DNA of 64,000 nt from Excoecaria cochinchinensis (lineage: Eukaryota; Streptophyta; Magnoliopsida; Malpighiales; Euphorbiaceae): NCBI GenBank assembly GCA_947683425.1, contig CANTUQ010000036.1, positions 62,001 through 126,000 of the forward strand, read 5' to 3'. A program made the position numbers and the translations under genes. Shown one piece after another: positions 21,831-33,793 of the stretch. Position 1 is the stretch's first letter, and each line of letters starts with the position of its first letter. The notes beneath the pieces are model-generated. The model was not told the DNA's origin. It was given only the letters and a program-made list of their open reading frames with translations, and searched no databases.

Positions 21831-24020
21831 TTCGATCCTCTAGAGAGGAAAAAAGATTTAAGCTTATTTAGAGAGAAGTTAGATTGAAAGTTTTGTTGCT
21901 TGCCTGCAGGCGGATAGATTTCAATGTCTTTGGTGATTTTTCTATTTTTGCTTTTGTTTTTGATTCTTCCTTTCTTGGAATTTTTTTTTTGGGATTTTTA
22001 CATTCTGGATGTATTTGAATTTTCACAGCATGTTGGATTTTCAAGGCCTTGAAAATGTCTTTTCTTTGTGTTTTGTTTGTGTTGTTTTTGTTTGAGAAGT
22101 TGTATTGTTTGTACATTTGCATTTGGATTTTGTACATTTATTGTGCGATGTGGGTGAGCGTGCCTCTTATGATAGAGAAACTCACCTGATTGCCCCCTGG
22201 CACAGCATGGATAGGCTTGCTTTTCTGGGTAGTGTCTGACTACGTTGAGCTGAACCCATCATCTGAATCACCTTTAAGCATGGGGTCTATTCGGACCTTT
22301 CCCCTGAGTTACATGCATAACAACATGTACAACAGATTGTGTGTGCTTATGGACTCATATGTGTGAAATGTACATACATAAAGCTATATACACAAAACAC
22401 GAGCAAAGGATTAATGTACAAGAATTGTGTGTGCAGAACTATAAGTGTAAAGGATTAAACACACGAGATATACAGGGAGACATGCAAAAGATCTATGCAT
22501 GTGAGATGCCTATGAGATGCAAAAATGGATAGACCACATCCTAGGCGGTTAAAGGATTCCTTGAGGGTATTTGCTCGGCTGCTTTGATGCCCCCTGAAAA
22601 ATCTAGAAAAGCATCGTCTTGCTTTATGGACTCTGACCCATAATCTTCTGACTCGTGTGCATTTTTGCCCCCCGGTCAATGAGTATTTTGCCCCCAGGAC
22701 CCTGAATCAAGTTCTGCACCATGTACTACCTGACTAAGGGAAGTTATCCGATGTAATGCCGCCTTATCGCTCCAGGCTTCAAAAGTCACTGTTTTAAAGG
22801 TAGTGCATCCCTTGTGGATTTTCACACTAGCTTTTCTTAGCGGGAAATGCGTCCCTTTTGGGATTTTCACATGACCCTGTGCCTAACTTTTGCCTGGAAT
22901 GGACCCAACCCATTCCAGCAGCTTTTTTTCATTTTTTTTGAAGGACAGACTGCCTGTTACCAGGTTTTCACCCTGCCCATTCGGCCTAACTTTTGCTTAG
23001 AGAGCCAGTCATGGTTTTCATCTCTAACAGGCTTTTTTTTTTTTTTTGCCTTTCAGGTACGACTGCAAGAAAAATTGACGCTATCATCAAAGCCCCTTTC
23101 TAAGGTAATCAAGAGTTATTCTCTGAGGTATTTTCTCTTTAAGTATCGACTGCATTCCATAACCTCTCCTGATGAATGTATTGCTAGGTCGGGCAAAGTA
23201 GCGGATGGAGATTGGGTTCTTGAAGGCTTCATGAGGCTGCCTTTTACATTACCACCCATTGTGCTTGATAGTTCAGAGGGATTAACAATGCAGTGAGATA
23301 TCCCTGTCCTTTCGAGGCAGACCTTTAGCTTCGGCTTTTACCTCCTTACATTATGGCCTCTAGGCAAGCTGCCGGTGAAGACTATTATACCATCCATCAG
23401 GGACTGTTCCTTTACACCCACTAATGCATTCAAGAGGTAGGTGATTAGTCTCACAGTTGATAACATCCGAACGGTGAGAGCAATCGCGGAGTGTAGTCAT
23501 TTAGATTTCACGCATTCAGCTATGAACAAGATTTCACTTTTTATAAATGAACTAGAAAATAATGTGCACAAGTATTTGCAAAGATTGTGTGCATTTCAGT
23601 ATGATTTCTATACACATGATCATTATCTAATATCGATTCAAAATACAAGACTACATCTAATCTCATAGTAGATCTTGTAAGCATCAAACTCCTGTCTCCA
23701 ATCAGCCCTCTCGGGTTTTCTTGATTGGATATTTTCTCTCAAGCCTCTAATTTTTGCTCAAAGTGCCTTTTTTCGGTTTTCACCCTGACGAGGCGCCCAA
23801 TTTTAGCAAAGCCGCCCTTTTTTCGATTTTCGACCCGCGGGGCATTTATTCCCTTCTTTTGATTTTAGTCTTTAGCCATGGACCCTCTTAGGTTTGTTGA
23901 CGTTGATCGGTTCTTGAAGTCATCTTCATTACTGCCTGTTAACAATTTCTGAAGAACAAATAGGCCTTTTCACATCGACCTAAATTTGTCTCATTGGTCT
24001 GGAACATCTAATCTCATTAA
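21831..24020 (-). other. Untranslated or decayed interior of B
   Basis: No supported gene. Several G-rich GGGGGCA tracts (minus strand) recur at about 22192, 22592, 22667 and 22692, resembling the polypurine tract at 20650. A 149-codon plus-strand ORF (22847-23296) has homopolymer-rich ends, matches no family I know and opposes the coding strand of B. Poly-T runs occur at about 22922 and 23030. Confidence 0.5.
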
Positions 24021-24029
24021 ATCTCTCTC

Positions 24030-24570
24030 CTTCCATGGTTGCTTTCTGAATTCCTTCTAGGATGATTGAGCAGAGTATTCGCTGATAGATTTGGCTGTGG
24101 CAGTAAACTCATGACCTATCTCTGTCCAATATGTTTGACTGTTGCTGCTGTTGCCATGCCCATCCGGCTTCTGAAACCTGGGCTCTCATGACTGTCCTTA
24201 AAGATTTGAACTTTACGTCAATTGACCATACTGCTTCTGCTCCCGTGACTCTTGTGGAGATTCTGATGATGATTCTTTAGCATCAATGGGCAAAAGGCAA
24301 TATTTCAGGTAGTTTCGAGCCATCTTGACCAAGACCTTCTTGTTAACAGCCTTTGCTGCCCTATTGGTTTAAGGGCAACATAGAGAAGACTTGCACGCTA
24401 CTTGAGCAATTCCTTGGCCTAAGTCGTAGTTTGTCGTTCTGTCCTTGACCCTTATGTGGTGCGGGAGACCATCTTGGCATGACACTGCCCGTTGGGGCGA
24501 TAGGGTGTACCCCCCTATAGTGTTTGCTTCCAAGCTCAAGCAACTTATATCCATTGCAAATCGATGCAAT
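24030..24570 (-). pseudogene. Integrase remnant of element B (Tat/Ogre type)
   Basis: Minus-strand frames, shifted several times, give in order: a CQDGLPHHI stretch (usual CRYGLPHHI), CKSSLCCP*TNRAAKAVNKK (usual KSSPYRPQTNGAVEAANKN), GAEAVWSIDVKFKSLRTVM and AQVSEAGWA, then CHSQIYQR. These are the catalytic-core end and following segment of Tat/Ogre integrase, which inserts the cDNA copy in the nucleus. The conserved Asn-Gly pair is Asn-Arg here and frames are broken, so it is dead. Identification rests on family wording recalled, not on a search. Confidence 0.72.
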
Positions 24571-24665
24571 TCTTGCGGTCCCTTTCCGAAAGTCAAGAAA
24601 AATAGTAAAGTACAGGCATGTGTGAATCAATGGGATTTGAACAAAGCTTGCCCCCAAACAACATT
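24553..24665 (+). pseudogene. Reverse-transcriptase fragment in inverted orientation inside B
   Basis: The plus strand reads FPKVKKNSKVQACVNQ then WDLNKACPQTTFPCPLIN, matching the Tat/Ogre RT segment around KKNGKVRVCVD and DLNKACPKDDFPLPHID. All other coding of B is on the minus strand, and this fragment overlaps the start of the minus-strand integrase remnant. Only about 35 residues are preserved; the catalytic YXDD is absent. It points to a local inversion in the RT region. Confidence 0.65.
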
Positions 24666-24792
24666 TCCTTGTCCCTTGATCAATTCTCTAAATTTTCCCA
24701 ATTTTTTGTTTTTTTTCTTTGATTTTTTTTTGGTTTTTTGGTTTTTATTTTGCTACTTTACTTTTTCTTTTAACAAGCTTCGCTCAAATCTA

Positions 24793-25047
24793 GGAGTTCA
24801 CACATACGCGCACTTCTTCGTAACCATTGGGACCATCATTGGGTAATCCCGTCGGGTGTTGTGCTTTAGCAAGAACTTGGTCCCGTTCTTGCTTATGGAT
24901 TCCTTCTTTTAGCCTTTTCTGCTCCTTTTGACTTCAATTTTCTGAGTTTCTGCATGATCGGTCCATGATTGAGATATTTAGGATGGTGTGCTTGGTGATT
25001 TCGCGATCAACCATTAACATGTCTTCATATGTCCAGGCAAAGACTTT
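24793..25047 (-). pseudogene. Reverse-transcriptase N-terminal fragment of B
   Basis: On the minus strand KVFAWTYEDMLMVDREITKH corresponds to the DVFAWSYEDMPGLD start of plant Ty3/gypsy RT, continuing after one stop to GIHKQERDQVLAKAQHP and EEVRVCVN, where homology ends at about 24793. The next expected motif (DLNKACP) is found on the opposite strand at 24553-24665. A T-rich tract (24700-24780) separates the pieces. Confidence 0.65.
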
Positions 25048-25308
25048 TTTCTTTTTTTTTTCTCACAAATTTTGATCTCACTTCAGGAATTATAATAAGT
25101 GCTATCAAGATTTTCTTTGAATTCCCAAAAGTTCTGAGATTAAACGGAGTGGCATCAATTGAATCAATTTCAAATATGGAGGATTCATGATCATGCATAA
25201 TGAAATCATAGGAGATATAACACAAGTAAGCCAAAACGTTCATCTCATTAATGAAACCAAAATGTCATTATTAAATAGTTCAAAAAATAAAATAAAAAGA
25301 TAACTGTT

Positions 25309-26622
25309 CTATCGCTTTCCCCTTTTCCTCGGATCTAGAATCTGATCAGTGTCAACCCATTTTCGTATGCACTCCCTCAGAGCGTTGCAATAGTTTGTTT
25401 TATGCCCTGTGTGCTGATGATATGCACAATACCAATCTGCCCTATATCCTGGCCTTCCTTGGCTTATGGCTGGCCTTGGCGGCAGTGGTTGCAATCTCCC
25501 TTCTTTGGTAAAATGATCAAAATACCAGGATAATGGTCTACCTAAGTTGGAATCACAGTGCACGGCCATCTCAGTGACCAATGCTTCAGCCCTCTCATCA
25601 CCATCACTCTTGTCATTATTGCTAGAACCCCCTTTGAGCTTTATACCGCCATACCCATAATTGGCGACAACTGCCTTCCGTGCTAAGTGCTCCCCTTCTG
25701 CTTCGATGGCTATATCTTTAAGAGATTCCCAATCCTTTAATCCCTTTAACTTGAGTGCCTCCCTCAAATATGGTCTGGCATTCCTGATAAATAACCTGAT
25801 CTGATCTGGGGTATTAGGCCTCCTCCTCATCTCGATTACCTGATTCCTCCATCGGGTCAAGTACTCATGGAATGACTCATCCAGCTTCTACTATAGTAAC
25901 TCTAGATCTTTCAGAGTGACCTCCATCCTGGTACTACAGTCATATTGTCGGAGAAACTCCTCCGTCAGCAGATCCCAGTCTTCTTTTATTCTCCGATCCA
26001 GTCCGTGATACCAGTCCACTGTAGGACCTTTCAGACTCAAACAGAAGTACTCTACCTTCTGCCTCTTTGTTAATGTAGTACCCTTCATTATCAAAGAGTA
26101 CTGCTTGATGTGTGCAGTGGGCTCCATTATGCCATCAAATTTTGGGACATCAGGCATCTTGAAGTTTAGAGGGATTAGATCCTCCCCATCCAGCTCTTTG
26201 TCCTCAGGGTTTATCCCTTTTCCCATCCTTAGTATTCAGGACATCGCCTCGAACCTTTCTTCCATTTTCTTCCAGATGGCCTCTTCTATTTGGGGTGCTT
26301 TCCCTCTAATAGATTGGTGTTCTTCGTGTTCATCCTCTTTTAAGTCATCTTCTAACCTCTGGGCTGGCCTTTTCCCTTGGGCCCTAGATGTGGTAGCTTT
26401 TAAATCCATCGATGGTGGGTGAGTTTCCTCTTGTAGGTTCTCTTTGTCCTCCTTCATTTCATTATTTCTCACAGGAGGAGGCGGAGTGTTCTACTGAGCA
26501 GCTGGTTGACCCATTATGGTTACCATGGCCATCAATCGACTCTCAAAGTCCTCAAGCCTTCGGCCTACTTCCTCTACTATTAAGGCCCTAGTAGCATTTG
26601 CCTCTCTTGGTGAATCGGCCAT
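25309..26622 (-). pseudogene. gag of element B, one frame with four stops
   Basis: The start MADSPREANATRALIVEEVG at 26622 is followed by one frame to TGA at 25309, broken only by TAG after PAAQ, TGA after EAMS and a double TAG after LKDLELL. All fit CAG-to-TAG or CGA-to-TGA change. Middle part: PKFDGIMEPTAHIKQYSLIM, GPTVDWYHGL, EFLRQYDCSTRMEVTLKDL and FHEYLTRWRNQVIEMRRRP, the capsid-type retrotransposon gag domain. C-terminal CAYHQHTGHKTNYCNALREC is the CCHC-like nucleocapsid knuckle of Tat-lineage gags. Length of about 437 codons is plausible for a gag-only N-terminal region. It lies directly downstream of the PBS side, as expected. Confidence 0.88.
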
Positions 26623-27645
26623 TTCTGAAAATTTTCTGAATGCCTATTAATTGTGCTTGAAAACACCCTCCGATAAGGCGACTGTCGAAATCCCTAACCA
26701 AGTAGGAAAGTGGTCTTTAATGGCTGAAAAGCAAAGAGTTAGAATGATGCATGAATAATATGCAATGTATGGTCGCGTTGTACAATAAATATTATAAAAT
26801 ATCTAAAAGAGATTATAATAATACATGTGAAATTATACACGAGATGATATGTACATGTAATAATTATGTGCAAAGAAAAAAGGATGTACATATAAGGAGG
26901 AAATAAAAAAAATTATTTGTGCATGAATGACATGAATATGCAATGCATCATCCACAACAACATGCAAGCAAGTACATCCTTCTAACCTTATTGCCCCCAC
27001 ACACGAGGTCGTACAATATCTGTCCTAGGTGGGCTTAGCCCATGGGTCAATCGGGGACCCGATGGATGCGTGTGGCGCGCGGCAGAGCACCGACAATATA
27101 ACCTCTCTTAACTAATGCACAGGCGCATGAGTTATAATCATTATGTATTTAGGTAGTCCAAATAAATTGACATGGGCCTACCGGGGCATGAAAGCCTTTG
27201 ATTAGGTGACCAATCAGATTATTTAGGTTTGTCTAATACAAATTGATCCATACAGCAGGCACCGTATTACGGCTCATATCACCTAAATGAAGTATTTATG
27301 GCCATTACATGAGCTTTAGTCAAGGGTGGTGTTACTTTAGGGCTACCCAAGCATGGTCCCTACCAACGGGTCTAGCTCATCACGAGCATAACGACCGATT
27401 AGGTCTCCATTTGATATACCATATGGTACGAGGCTTGGGCTGGTGGTTATCCTTAACACTTCCCTACATTGAGTGAACATAGGGTCATGCTTCGGGAATG
27501 CACCGGGGCTGATAGAGGGATCAAACTAACATAATCTAAGGCTCTAATGGGATGTAATGCAAATTTGAGAGAAAGTGAATTTATAAACTAAAACTTAATT
27601 ATAAATTTTAATCAAGGTATTTTCAAATCAAGTCTCGAGTATTGT
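26623..27645 (-). other. Leader region of element B between PBS and gag
   Basis: About 1 kb without a supported gene. AT-rich near gag, then a GC-richer part (26990-27560). It should contain packaging and translation signals, but none can be named from sequence. Confidence 0.45.
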
Positions 27646-27663
27646 CTCCAGTGGAGTCGCCAC
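27644..27663 (-). other. Primer binding site of element B
   Basis: Immediately inside the 5' LTR the minus strand reads GTGGCGACTCCACTGGAGAC. A TGGCGACTC-type site next to the LTR is typical of Ogre/Tat elements, where it has been assigned to tRNA-Arg; I recall this rather than having checked it. It establishes that B is transcribed leftwards. Confidence 0.65.
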
Positions 27664-29818
27664 TGTGACGCGCGCCGAACCCCGATGAGGCGCCCCTTGA
27701 CCGCTCGCTTGAGGGCGATTGGGCAAGATGAGGTTTGTTGACAGCTTGTAAGGTATTTACAAGTGCGTCTATTTTGGGGAACAAGGAGGTTTCATGGAGT
27801 CGCCACCCAATAGAACATTGGGAAAGTTCGTCTCGCCTCAGTGAGCCTAAGATGGCGTATATTTCCATTTTGGGCCAGCCGAAGGGGTCTTGGAGGTAAT
27901 CACCGTAATACAACATTGGGAATGACCCTCTAACCCTACGGAGCCTAGGATTTATTTAAGTCGTTTAGACACAAGAGGTGTCTTGGAGGTCACGTTCCAA
28001 TGAGTGATCGGATAGACCTCTCACCTCGTTGAGCCCAAAGACCAGAGTTGGGTATCATCTATTTCTACCTTGATTAATTTTACAATTAAGTTTTGAGCTT
28101 ATTAATTCACTCTCTCTCCACACGATGCAATTTAATTAAAGGCGCAATTATTCAGGTCAAAAGCGTCAATAAATAAATAAAATAAAATGAACATTCCAAA
28201 ATAAATTACAATAAGACTAGGAGCGGAATACAACTCCCATTTATAAAAGTGCGATGTACACATAAAACGGGGAATTCATTTATTTTGAGGACTTTGGTCC
28301 TCGTATGCATTTATTATGAAAACGATTTTTTATGTGACATTTTCATTGGCTAAAATAGGACTTTGGTCCTTTATTTGCAAAAATCACCAAATTAATTAAT
28401 ATAAAACATTTATCCATTTTATATAACGCGAAATAAGACAATTTACACATACATAAAGATAAATAAATTAATAAACGCAAAATTAAATAAATAAATGGCA
28501 AAAGGGGTAAAGGATTAAACAAACTGGAGTCTTCCACATTTGCGCATGACAATCCCCTCTCAAGCTCAAACCATCTCAATGACCAAATATTAGAATCTCA
28601 CAAAGTAATCAAACAATATTAGTATTTATAAACAAGCTAAAATAAATGTAAAAAAATAAATAAAAACTATTAATATTCTACTTTTTTACAGAAAAGAAGA
28701 GATTTTGAAATTAGAAAAAAAGGGAAAAAATAATGAAAAGGAGTAAATAGCAAAAGGAAATAAAACAACTTAAAAAAAATGAAGACAGAACACAGGGACG
28801 GCCATAAAAATGTTACTGACGGGCGTCCGTTGGGGTGACCGACGGGTAATAAGGTGCGCCGTTTATGCACCGTCGCTTAATAGAGAGACAGGCGTCGGTG
28901 ACCTTATTACCCGTCGGTCACCTCTGTCCTTCAAAAAATAGCAAAAACACAACTTTTCACAACCAAACGATTTTCCTCAAAACAAGAACCAAAAATAAAT
29001 GAAAATAATTAAAATGAATCAAACAGAACGTATGTCAAGAATATTTACCCTCAGATTTTACCTTTTAGGATGGATTTTCGGATGGCTCGAGTCCCGCACG
29101 CTTCACGAGAAAATGAGCAAAAATCAAGAAAAGAAATTTAGATTTTTCTTTCTTAATAATTGTGAAAATATTCAGATGTAAGAATTTAAAAATATTGATG
29201 GGAAGCCAATTGATTTTAGCTCCTTTAATTAGTTAAATTCTCTAAATTCAAAAAAACAAAAAATGAAAATAAAGGAATTTTAATGAGATAAAAAGGTTGG
29301 AGTTCAATAATCAAAAAGGGATTTTTGGGGTATACTGTAGCTATAATCGTCCAACCCCAAAATGGTTCAAAAAACCCTTTTTTATATTATTTTTTTTCTC
29401 AAAACCCTAGAACCGACGGTCGTCGGAAGTCTACCGACGGGCGTCTGTTAAATCCTTTTTCCTGTGGGAAACAGGATTTAACCGACGGGCGCCGGAGATC
29501 CACAGACAGATGTCTGTGCAAGGACACATGTCCATCGCCCATCTCACCGATGGCCCGTCCCTCATGACGAGAGACGAAACCTCCAGCGAGCGACGGGCGG
29601 CCCATTTCCGACGGGCTGACCGCCGATTGAGGAAGAACCTTCTTTTCAAGCCCAAAAACCCCCAATTTTCTTTTTCTCATCACTGCAAATAAAAATCCAT
29701 ATTTCTCGTGAATTTAGAGGACCAAAATCTCCAAATTCATCCGTTCATTTGGAATCGGGCATCGATTTCTTCATAGGGTAATCTCTGATCTGGACTGCCT
29801 CGGGACACGGTGCTTACA
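27664..29818 (-). repeat. 5' LTR of element B (right copy)
   Basis: 2155 bases from TGTGACGCGCGCCGAACC to GGTGCTTACA, uninterrupted and colinear with 16123-20643. It provides the unoccupied version of the LTR C target site at about 27787. A related solo LTR (H) is in element E. Confidence 0.92.
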
Positions 29819-31748
29819 CTTACTCAACCCATCTCGGGTAAAGAGTTTGTAATGTACAATGATGCTTCAGGAGTTGGACTCGGGTGTGTATTAATACAAG
29901 AAGGTAAAGTTGTGGCTTATACGTCTCATTAGTTGAAGCCTTATGAGAAGAACTATTGGATGCATGATTTGGAATTGGCAGCAGTGATCTTTGCTTTGAA
30001 GATTTGGCGGCATTATCTGTATGGCGAGAAGTGTAGGATTTTCACGGATCATAAGAGTTTAAAGTATCTCCTCACGTAGAAGGTGTTGAATATGAGAGAG
30101 CGCCGATGGTTAGAGTTGTTCAAGGATTATGATTGTATTATGGATTATCATCCGGGCAAAGCCAATGTGGTCACGGATGCCTTGAGTAGGAAGACGGTTT
30201 CGGCTTTGTTCTTGAGGTGGTTCAAGTGGAGATTTGATTCAGACGGGGCTTTAGTTACCCAATTAAGAGTGAAGCCGACCTTGAGACAGTCGATTATTGA
30301 TGCTCAGAAGGATGATGTAAGATTGCAGCAGGTTTTGCAAGAGGTTCAGCAGGGTAAGCAGTCTGAGTTTTCGGTTTTGGATGGGGTGCTTATGTATAGG
30401 AATCATTTGTGTGTGCCCGAGAGTGATGAGTTAAGGAAGAAGCTTTTGAGTGAGGCACACACTACGGTCTTTACTATGCATTCAAGTAGTGAGAAGATGT
30501 ATCGGGATATGAAGCAGTTCTACTGGTGGTCTGGGATAAAGAGAGACATTGTAGAATTCGTGGCGAAGTGTCTAACTTGTCAGTAGGTAAAGGCTGAGCA
30601 TCAAGTCCCTTCGAGATTGCTCACTCCTTTATCTATTCCCCAGTGAAAGTGGGATGACATTGCTATGGATTTTGTGTCGGGTTTGCCAGTGACTCAGCGA
30701 AAGCATGATTCGGTTTGGGTGATTGTGGATCGGCTCACCAAGTCAGCACATTTTTTGCTGGTCAGAGTGGACTACTCGATGGATAAGTTGGCCAGTGTTT
30801 ATTGGGATGAGGTAGTCCGACTGCATGGTGTGCCATTGCCGATAGTGTCAGATCGAGATCTAAGGTTCACATCAAAATTTTGGAAAGAGTTGTAAGGGAC
30901 CTTAGGTACAAAGTTGAATTTCAGCACGGCATTTCATCCTCAGACAGATGGTCAGTCCGAGCGGGTTATCTAGATTTTAGAGGATATGCTTCGGGCTTGT
31001 GCTTTGGATTTTTCTGGCAGTTGGGACAAGTATGTGCGGCTTATGGAGTTTGCCTACAACAACAGCTATCAGTCGAGAATTGGGATGTAACCGTTTGAGG
31101 CTTTGTATGGTCGATCGTGTAGGACTCCAGTTTGTTGGACAGAATTGACCAAACGATCTTTTGTTGGGCCAGAGATGATTAGAGATACAGAGGAGAAGAT
31201 CAGAGTTGTGCAGCAGAATCTGAAAGTTGCTAAAGATAGACAGAGATCCTATGCTAATTTGAAGAGAAAGGATATTCGGTTTGAGGTTGGGGACAAAGTA
31301 TTCCTTAAGGTGTCGCCTTAAAGGAAAGTGTTGAGATTTGGCAAGAAGGGTAAGCTTAGTCCTCGGTTCATTAGGCCTTTCGAGGTTTTGGAGAAAGTTG
31401 GTCCGGTAGCCTATAGGTTGGCTTTACCAATGGAATTGGCTAAGATGCATGACATCTTCCATGTCTCCATGCTTCGACGGTACCGATCGGATCCATCGCA
31501 TGTGTTATCGGTTCAGGACATTCGAATTCAGTCAGATTATTCTTATGGTGAGGAGCCGAAAGCCATTATATCTCGGGAATTGAGGTAGTTGAGAAGCAAG
31601 CAAGTTCCTCTGGTCAAGGTTCTTTGGCAATATCATGGAATTGAGGAAGCTACTTGGGAACTAGAAGCAGCGATGAGGATTCAGTACCCTCAGTTGTTCA
31701 GTTTAGGTGAGAATTTTAAGGACGAAATTCTTGTTAGTAGGGAAGAGT
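29819..31748 (+). pseudogene. pol of element A, second part: RNase H, integrase and chromodomain-like tail
   Basis: RNase H: GKEFVMYNDASGVGLGCVL, LELAAVIFALKIWRHYLYG, RIFTDHKSLKYLLT, then YHPGKANVVTDALSRK. Integrase: zinc-binding HHCC region ending FVAKCLTCQ (30458-30584), catalytic core with MDFVSGLPVTQRKH, VSDRDLRF and FHPQTDGQSERVI (D, D, E), then SYANLKRKDIRFEVGDKVFL and the SPRFIRPFEVLEKVGPVAYR segment. The C-terminus VKVLWQYHGIEEATWELEA is chromodomain-like, thought to guide insertion to heterochromatin. At least nine in-frame stops occur (about 29930, 30077, 30585, 30643, 30893, 30970, 31088, 31319, 31586), nearly all at expected Gln or Trp codons. Confidence 0.92.
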
Positions 31749-32168
31749 TATCACACCCCGTTTTCCCCATAGTAGTTTGAGCCCTGTGTATGTGTGCATG
31801 TGTGGGTGTGTTGGCATGTGTTAAGGGTAGTCATGGGTAATATGCATGTTTTGTGGGCTTTATTAGAGTGTGGGTGCATGTATGTTAGTAGTGTGTGCAT
31901 TAGTGGGGTCAGTCTTGTGTGTGGTGTCATTCATGTTAGTAGGGTGTGAGTGACCAAGATCCACCAAAGATAGGGTGACATGTGGCTAGGGTTTTAGGAA
32001 GTAGGTATAAATAGAAGGAGAGAGAAGAGGGAGCAGCCATTTTACTGCCTTTTTCCTGTTCTTCCTCCTCCTCTCTTTATCTCCTCTTCCTCTTTTCTCT
32101 TCAAGTGTGCCCTAGCTTTGATCCAAGTGGTTTTTGGGTGGAAATTGATCATCTCTTAAGCTTTATTG

Positions 32169-32279
32169 GTAAGTTTTAGTGGGTTTCTCTTCTTCTTCAT
32201 CTTTTCTCTTGATCTTTGTTAGATGTGTTCTTAATTTAGGGTTTTGCATTTGTGTGTTTTTCTTGGGTTCTTGGTTTAG
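32169..32279 (+). other. Candidate intron in the 3' LTR of A
   Basis: GTAAGT begins at 32169 and GGTTTAG ends at 32279 (111 nt). The following AAGAGCCTACTCATGATCC and AAGGGGAAAGAG align with the block after the acceptors of LTRs P and C. The 5' LTR has lost this part. Confidence 0.45.
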
Positions 32280-33793
32280 AAGAGCCTACTCATGATCCTA
32301 AGGGGAAAGAGAAGGCGAGTGGGAGCGGAGCTTGCAACTAGAAGCATAAGAATTTATAGGTTTGGGAATTTATTTGAATTTGTTGCATTTTTGTGATTTG
32401 GTATGTTTGAATGATTTTCTGGAATTTGAGGTTTGATGAGGCTCATGTTGGTGCAATTGTTATGGGTTTTGGTTTGATTTAAGTTGTGATGCATGAATGA
32501 TGAATTATTGGAGCAAATTTTAAGTTTGATGAACTTTACTATAAATTTTCTGGGTTTGTTACTTTTGGAATTTTGATTATGATAATTCATGATTTGATTA
32601 TATTAATTGTTGTTAAGTTGTGTTTTATGTTATTTATGATGATTGGAAGGTTCATTTTGAGGTAAGATGAAGTTTTGGGTTGATTTGGGTTTGAATTTGA
32701 ATGTTTGGTTTTTCCTGCATTTTGGCTAAAAATTGGAAGTCACGACGCTGTCGTGAGCATGACAGAATCGTGAAATCCAATTTTCACGATAAAAAAGCAC
32801 TGAAGGCAAGATGTTCCGACTCGTGAGGGGCTACACGACTCGTGAAGCCTTGGGCATGCACGAATCGTGAAGCCAGTCATGAGTCGGCTAGGAGTAGAGT
32901 ACCTTCATGAGTCGTTAAGCATTTCACGAGTCGTGAAGGATACTCGTGACTCGTGAAGGCAAGAGCACTATCCGTACTTGCTGGGAGCCAAGTCACGAGT
33001 TGTGCATTGGAACACGACTCGTGACGTTGCTGAGAGCATCGGCACGAGTCATGCTAACCTGCACGACTCGTGTCCCCCTCTACTTTTCCTCGCGATCGGC
33101 CTGTTGGCCACTGTCGCGAGCGCGACTCTTGTCGTGGCTGCGATAATGAGCCTCCACCTGCTCTGTTTTTCCAATTTTGCCCTTTTCTTCTAAAATGAAT
33201 TTCTTATCTTTTCTACATGGGTTTTTGCTACTGTATGGGAATAAATATGCTTAGATATGTATAATATTGTAATTTCTTCATGATAAATTATATGTTATGC
33301 TTTGAGCATGATTGGTATTATGCATGACCTACAAGAGTCAGTTTTGTGGATAGTTAGGCATGCCTAATAGAGTCTAGTATCTGCAGCCCTTAGTTCTGTT
33401 TGGACCCTGATCAAGTCTCCATTCGGATCCTCATGATCCCTAATGTGTATGGATCATGTTTAAGATCCCCTTTGTAAAATGTTTTTGAATGAGAAAATGT
33501 GATGTTACTTTTCGATTCGTACCCGTAAGGTACCGCCATGCATTCAATTTGATTCGTACCCATAAGGTACCTCTATGCGTTCACTCGTTATCCACTATTG
33601 TGAGTCAGCAAGTGTATTGTTTGTTTGTGTTATACTTATGAGAATGAGAAATCCGATCGGCTATGAATATAAGTATGTGAATTTATATGTATACGAATGT
33701 GAGCATGGACTTTTGAATGTTATGTATGTGATTCAACTATGATTATATGTAATATGATTATCAACATATATCATTATGTATGCATTTTGCCTC

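Larger units (their letters stand above)
16123..29818 (-). mobile_element. Tat/Ogre-like Ty3/gypsy retrotransposon B inserted in pol of A
   Basis: Bounded by TGTGACACGCGCCGAACC and GGTGCTTACA, flanked by the 5-bp duplication CTTAC (16118-16122, 29819-29823). It has two LTRs of about 2.1 kb; the left one is further split by LTR C. Coding runs on the minus strand: PBS at the right end, gag 26622-25309, RT fragment, integrase fragment, a tandem-repeat-rich 3' region, and a polypurine tract next to the left LTR. The gag with CAYHQHTGHKTNYC, the integrase wording and the hypervariable 3' repeats are Tat/Ogre traits. Protease and most of RT are missing, so it is non-autonomous. Confidence 0.9.

Noticed and set aside
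22847..23296. 149-codon plus-strand ORF inside element B
   Set aside because: Opposite to B's coding strand, contains homopolymer-coded Phe runs and matches no family I recognise; probably chance.
26105..26422. 105-codon plus-strand ORF opposite B's gag
   Set aside because: Antisense shadow of the well-supported minus-strand gag.
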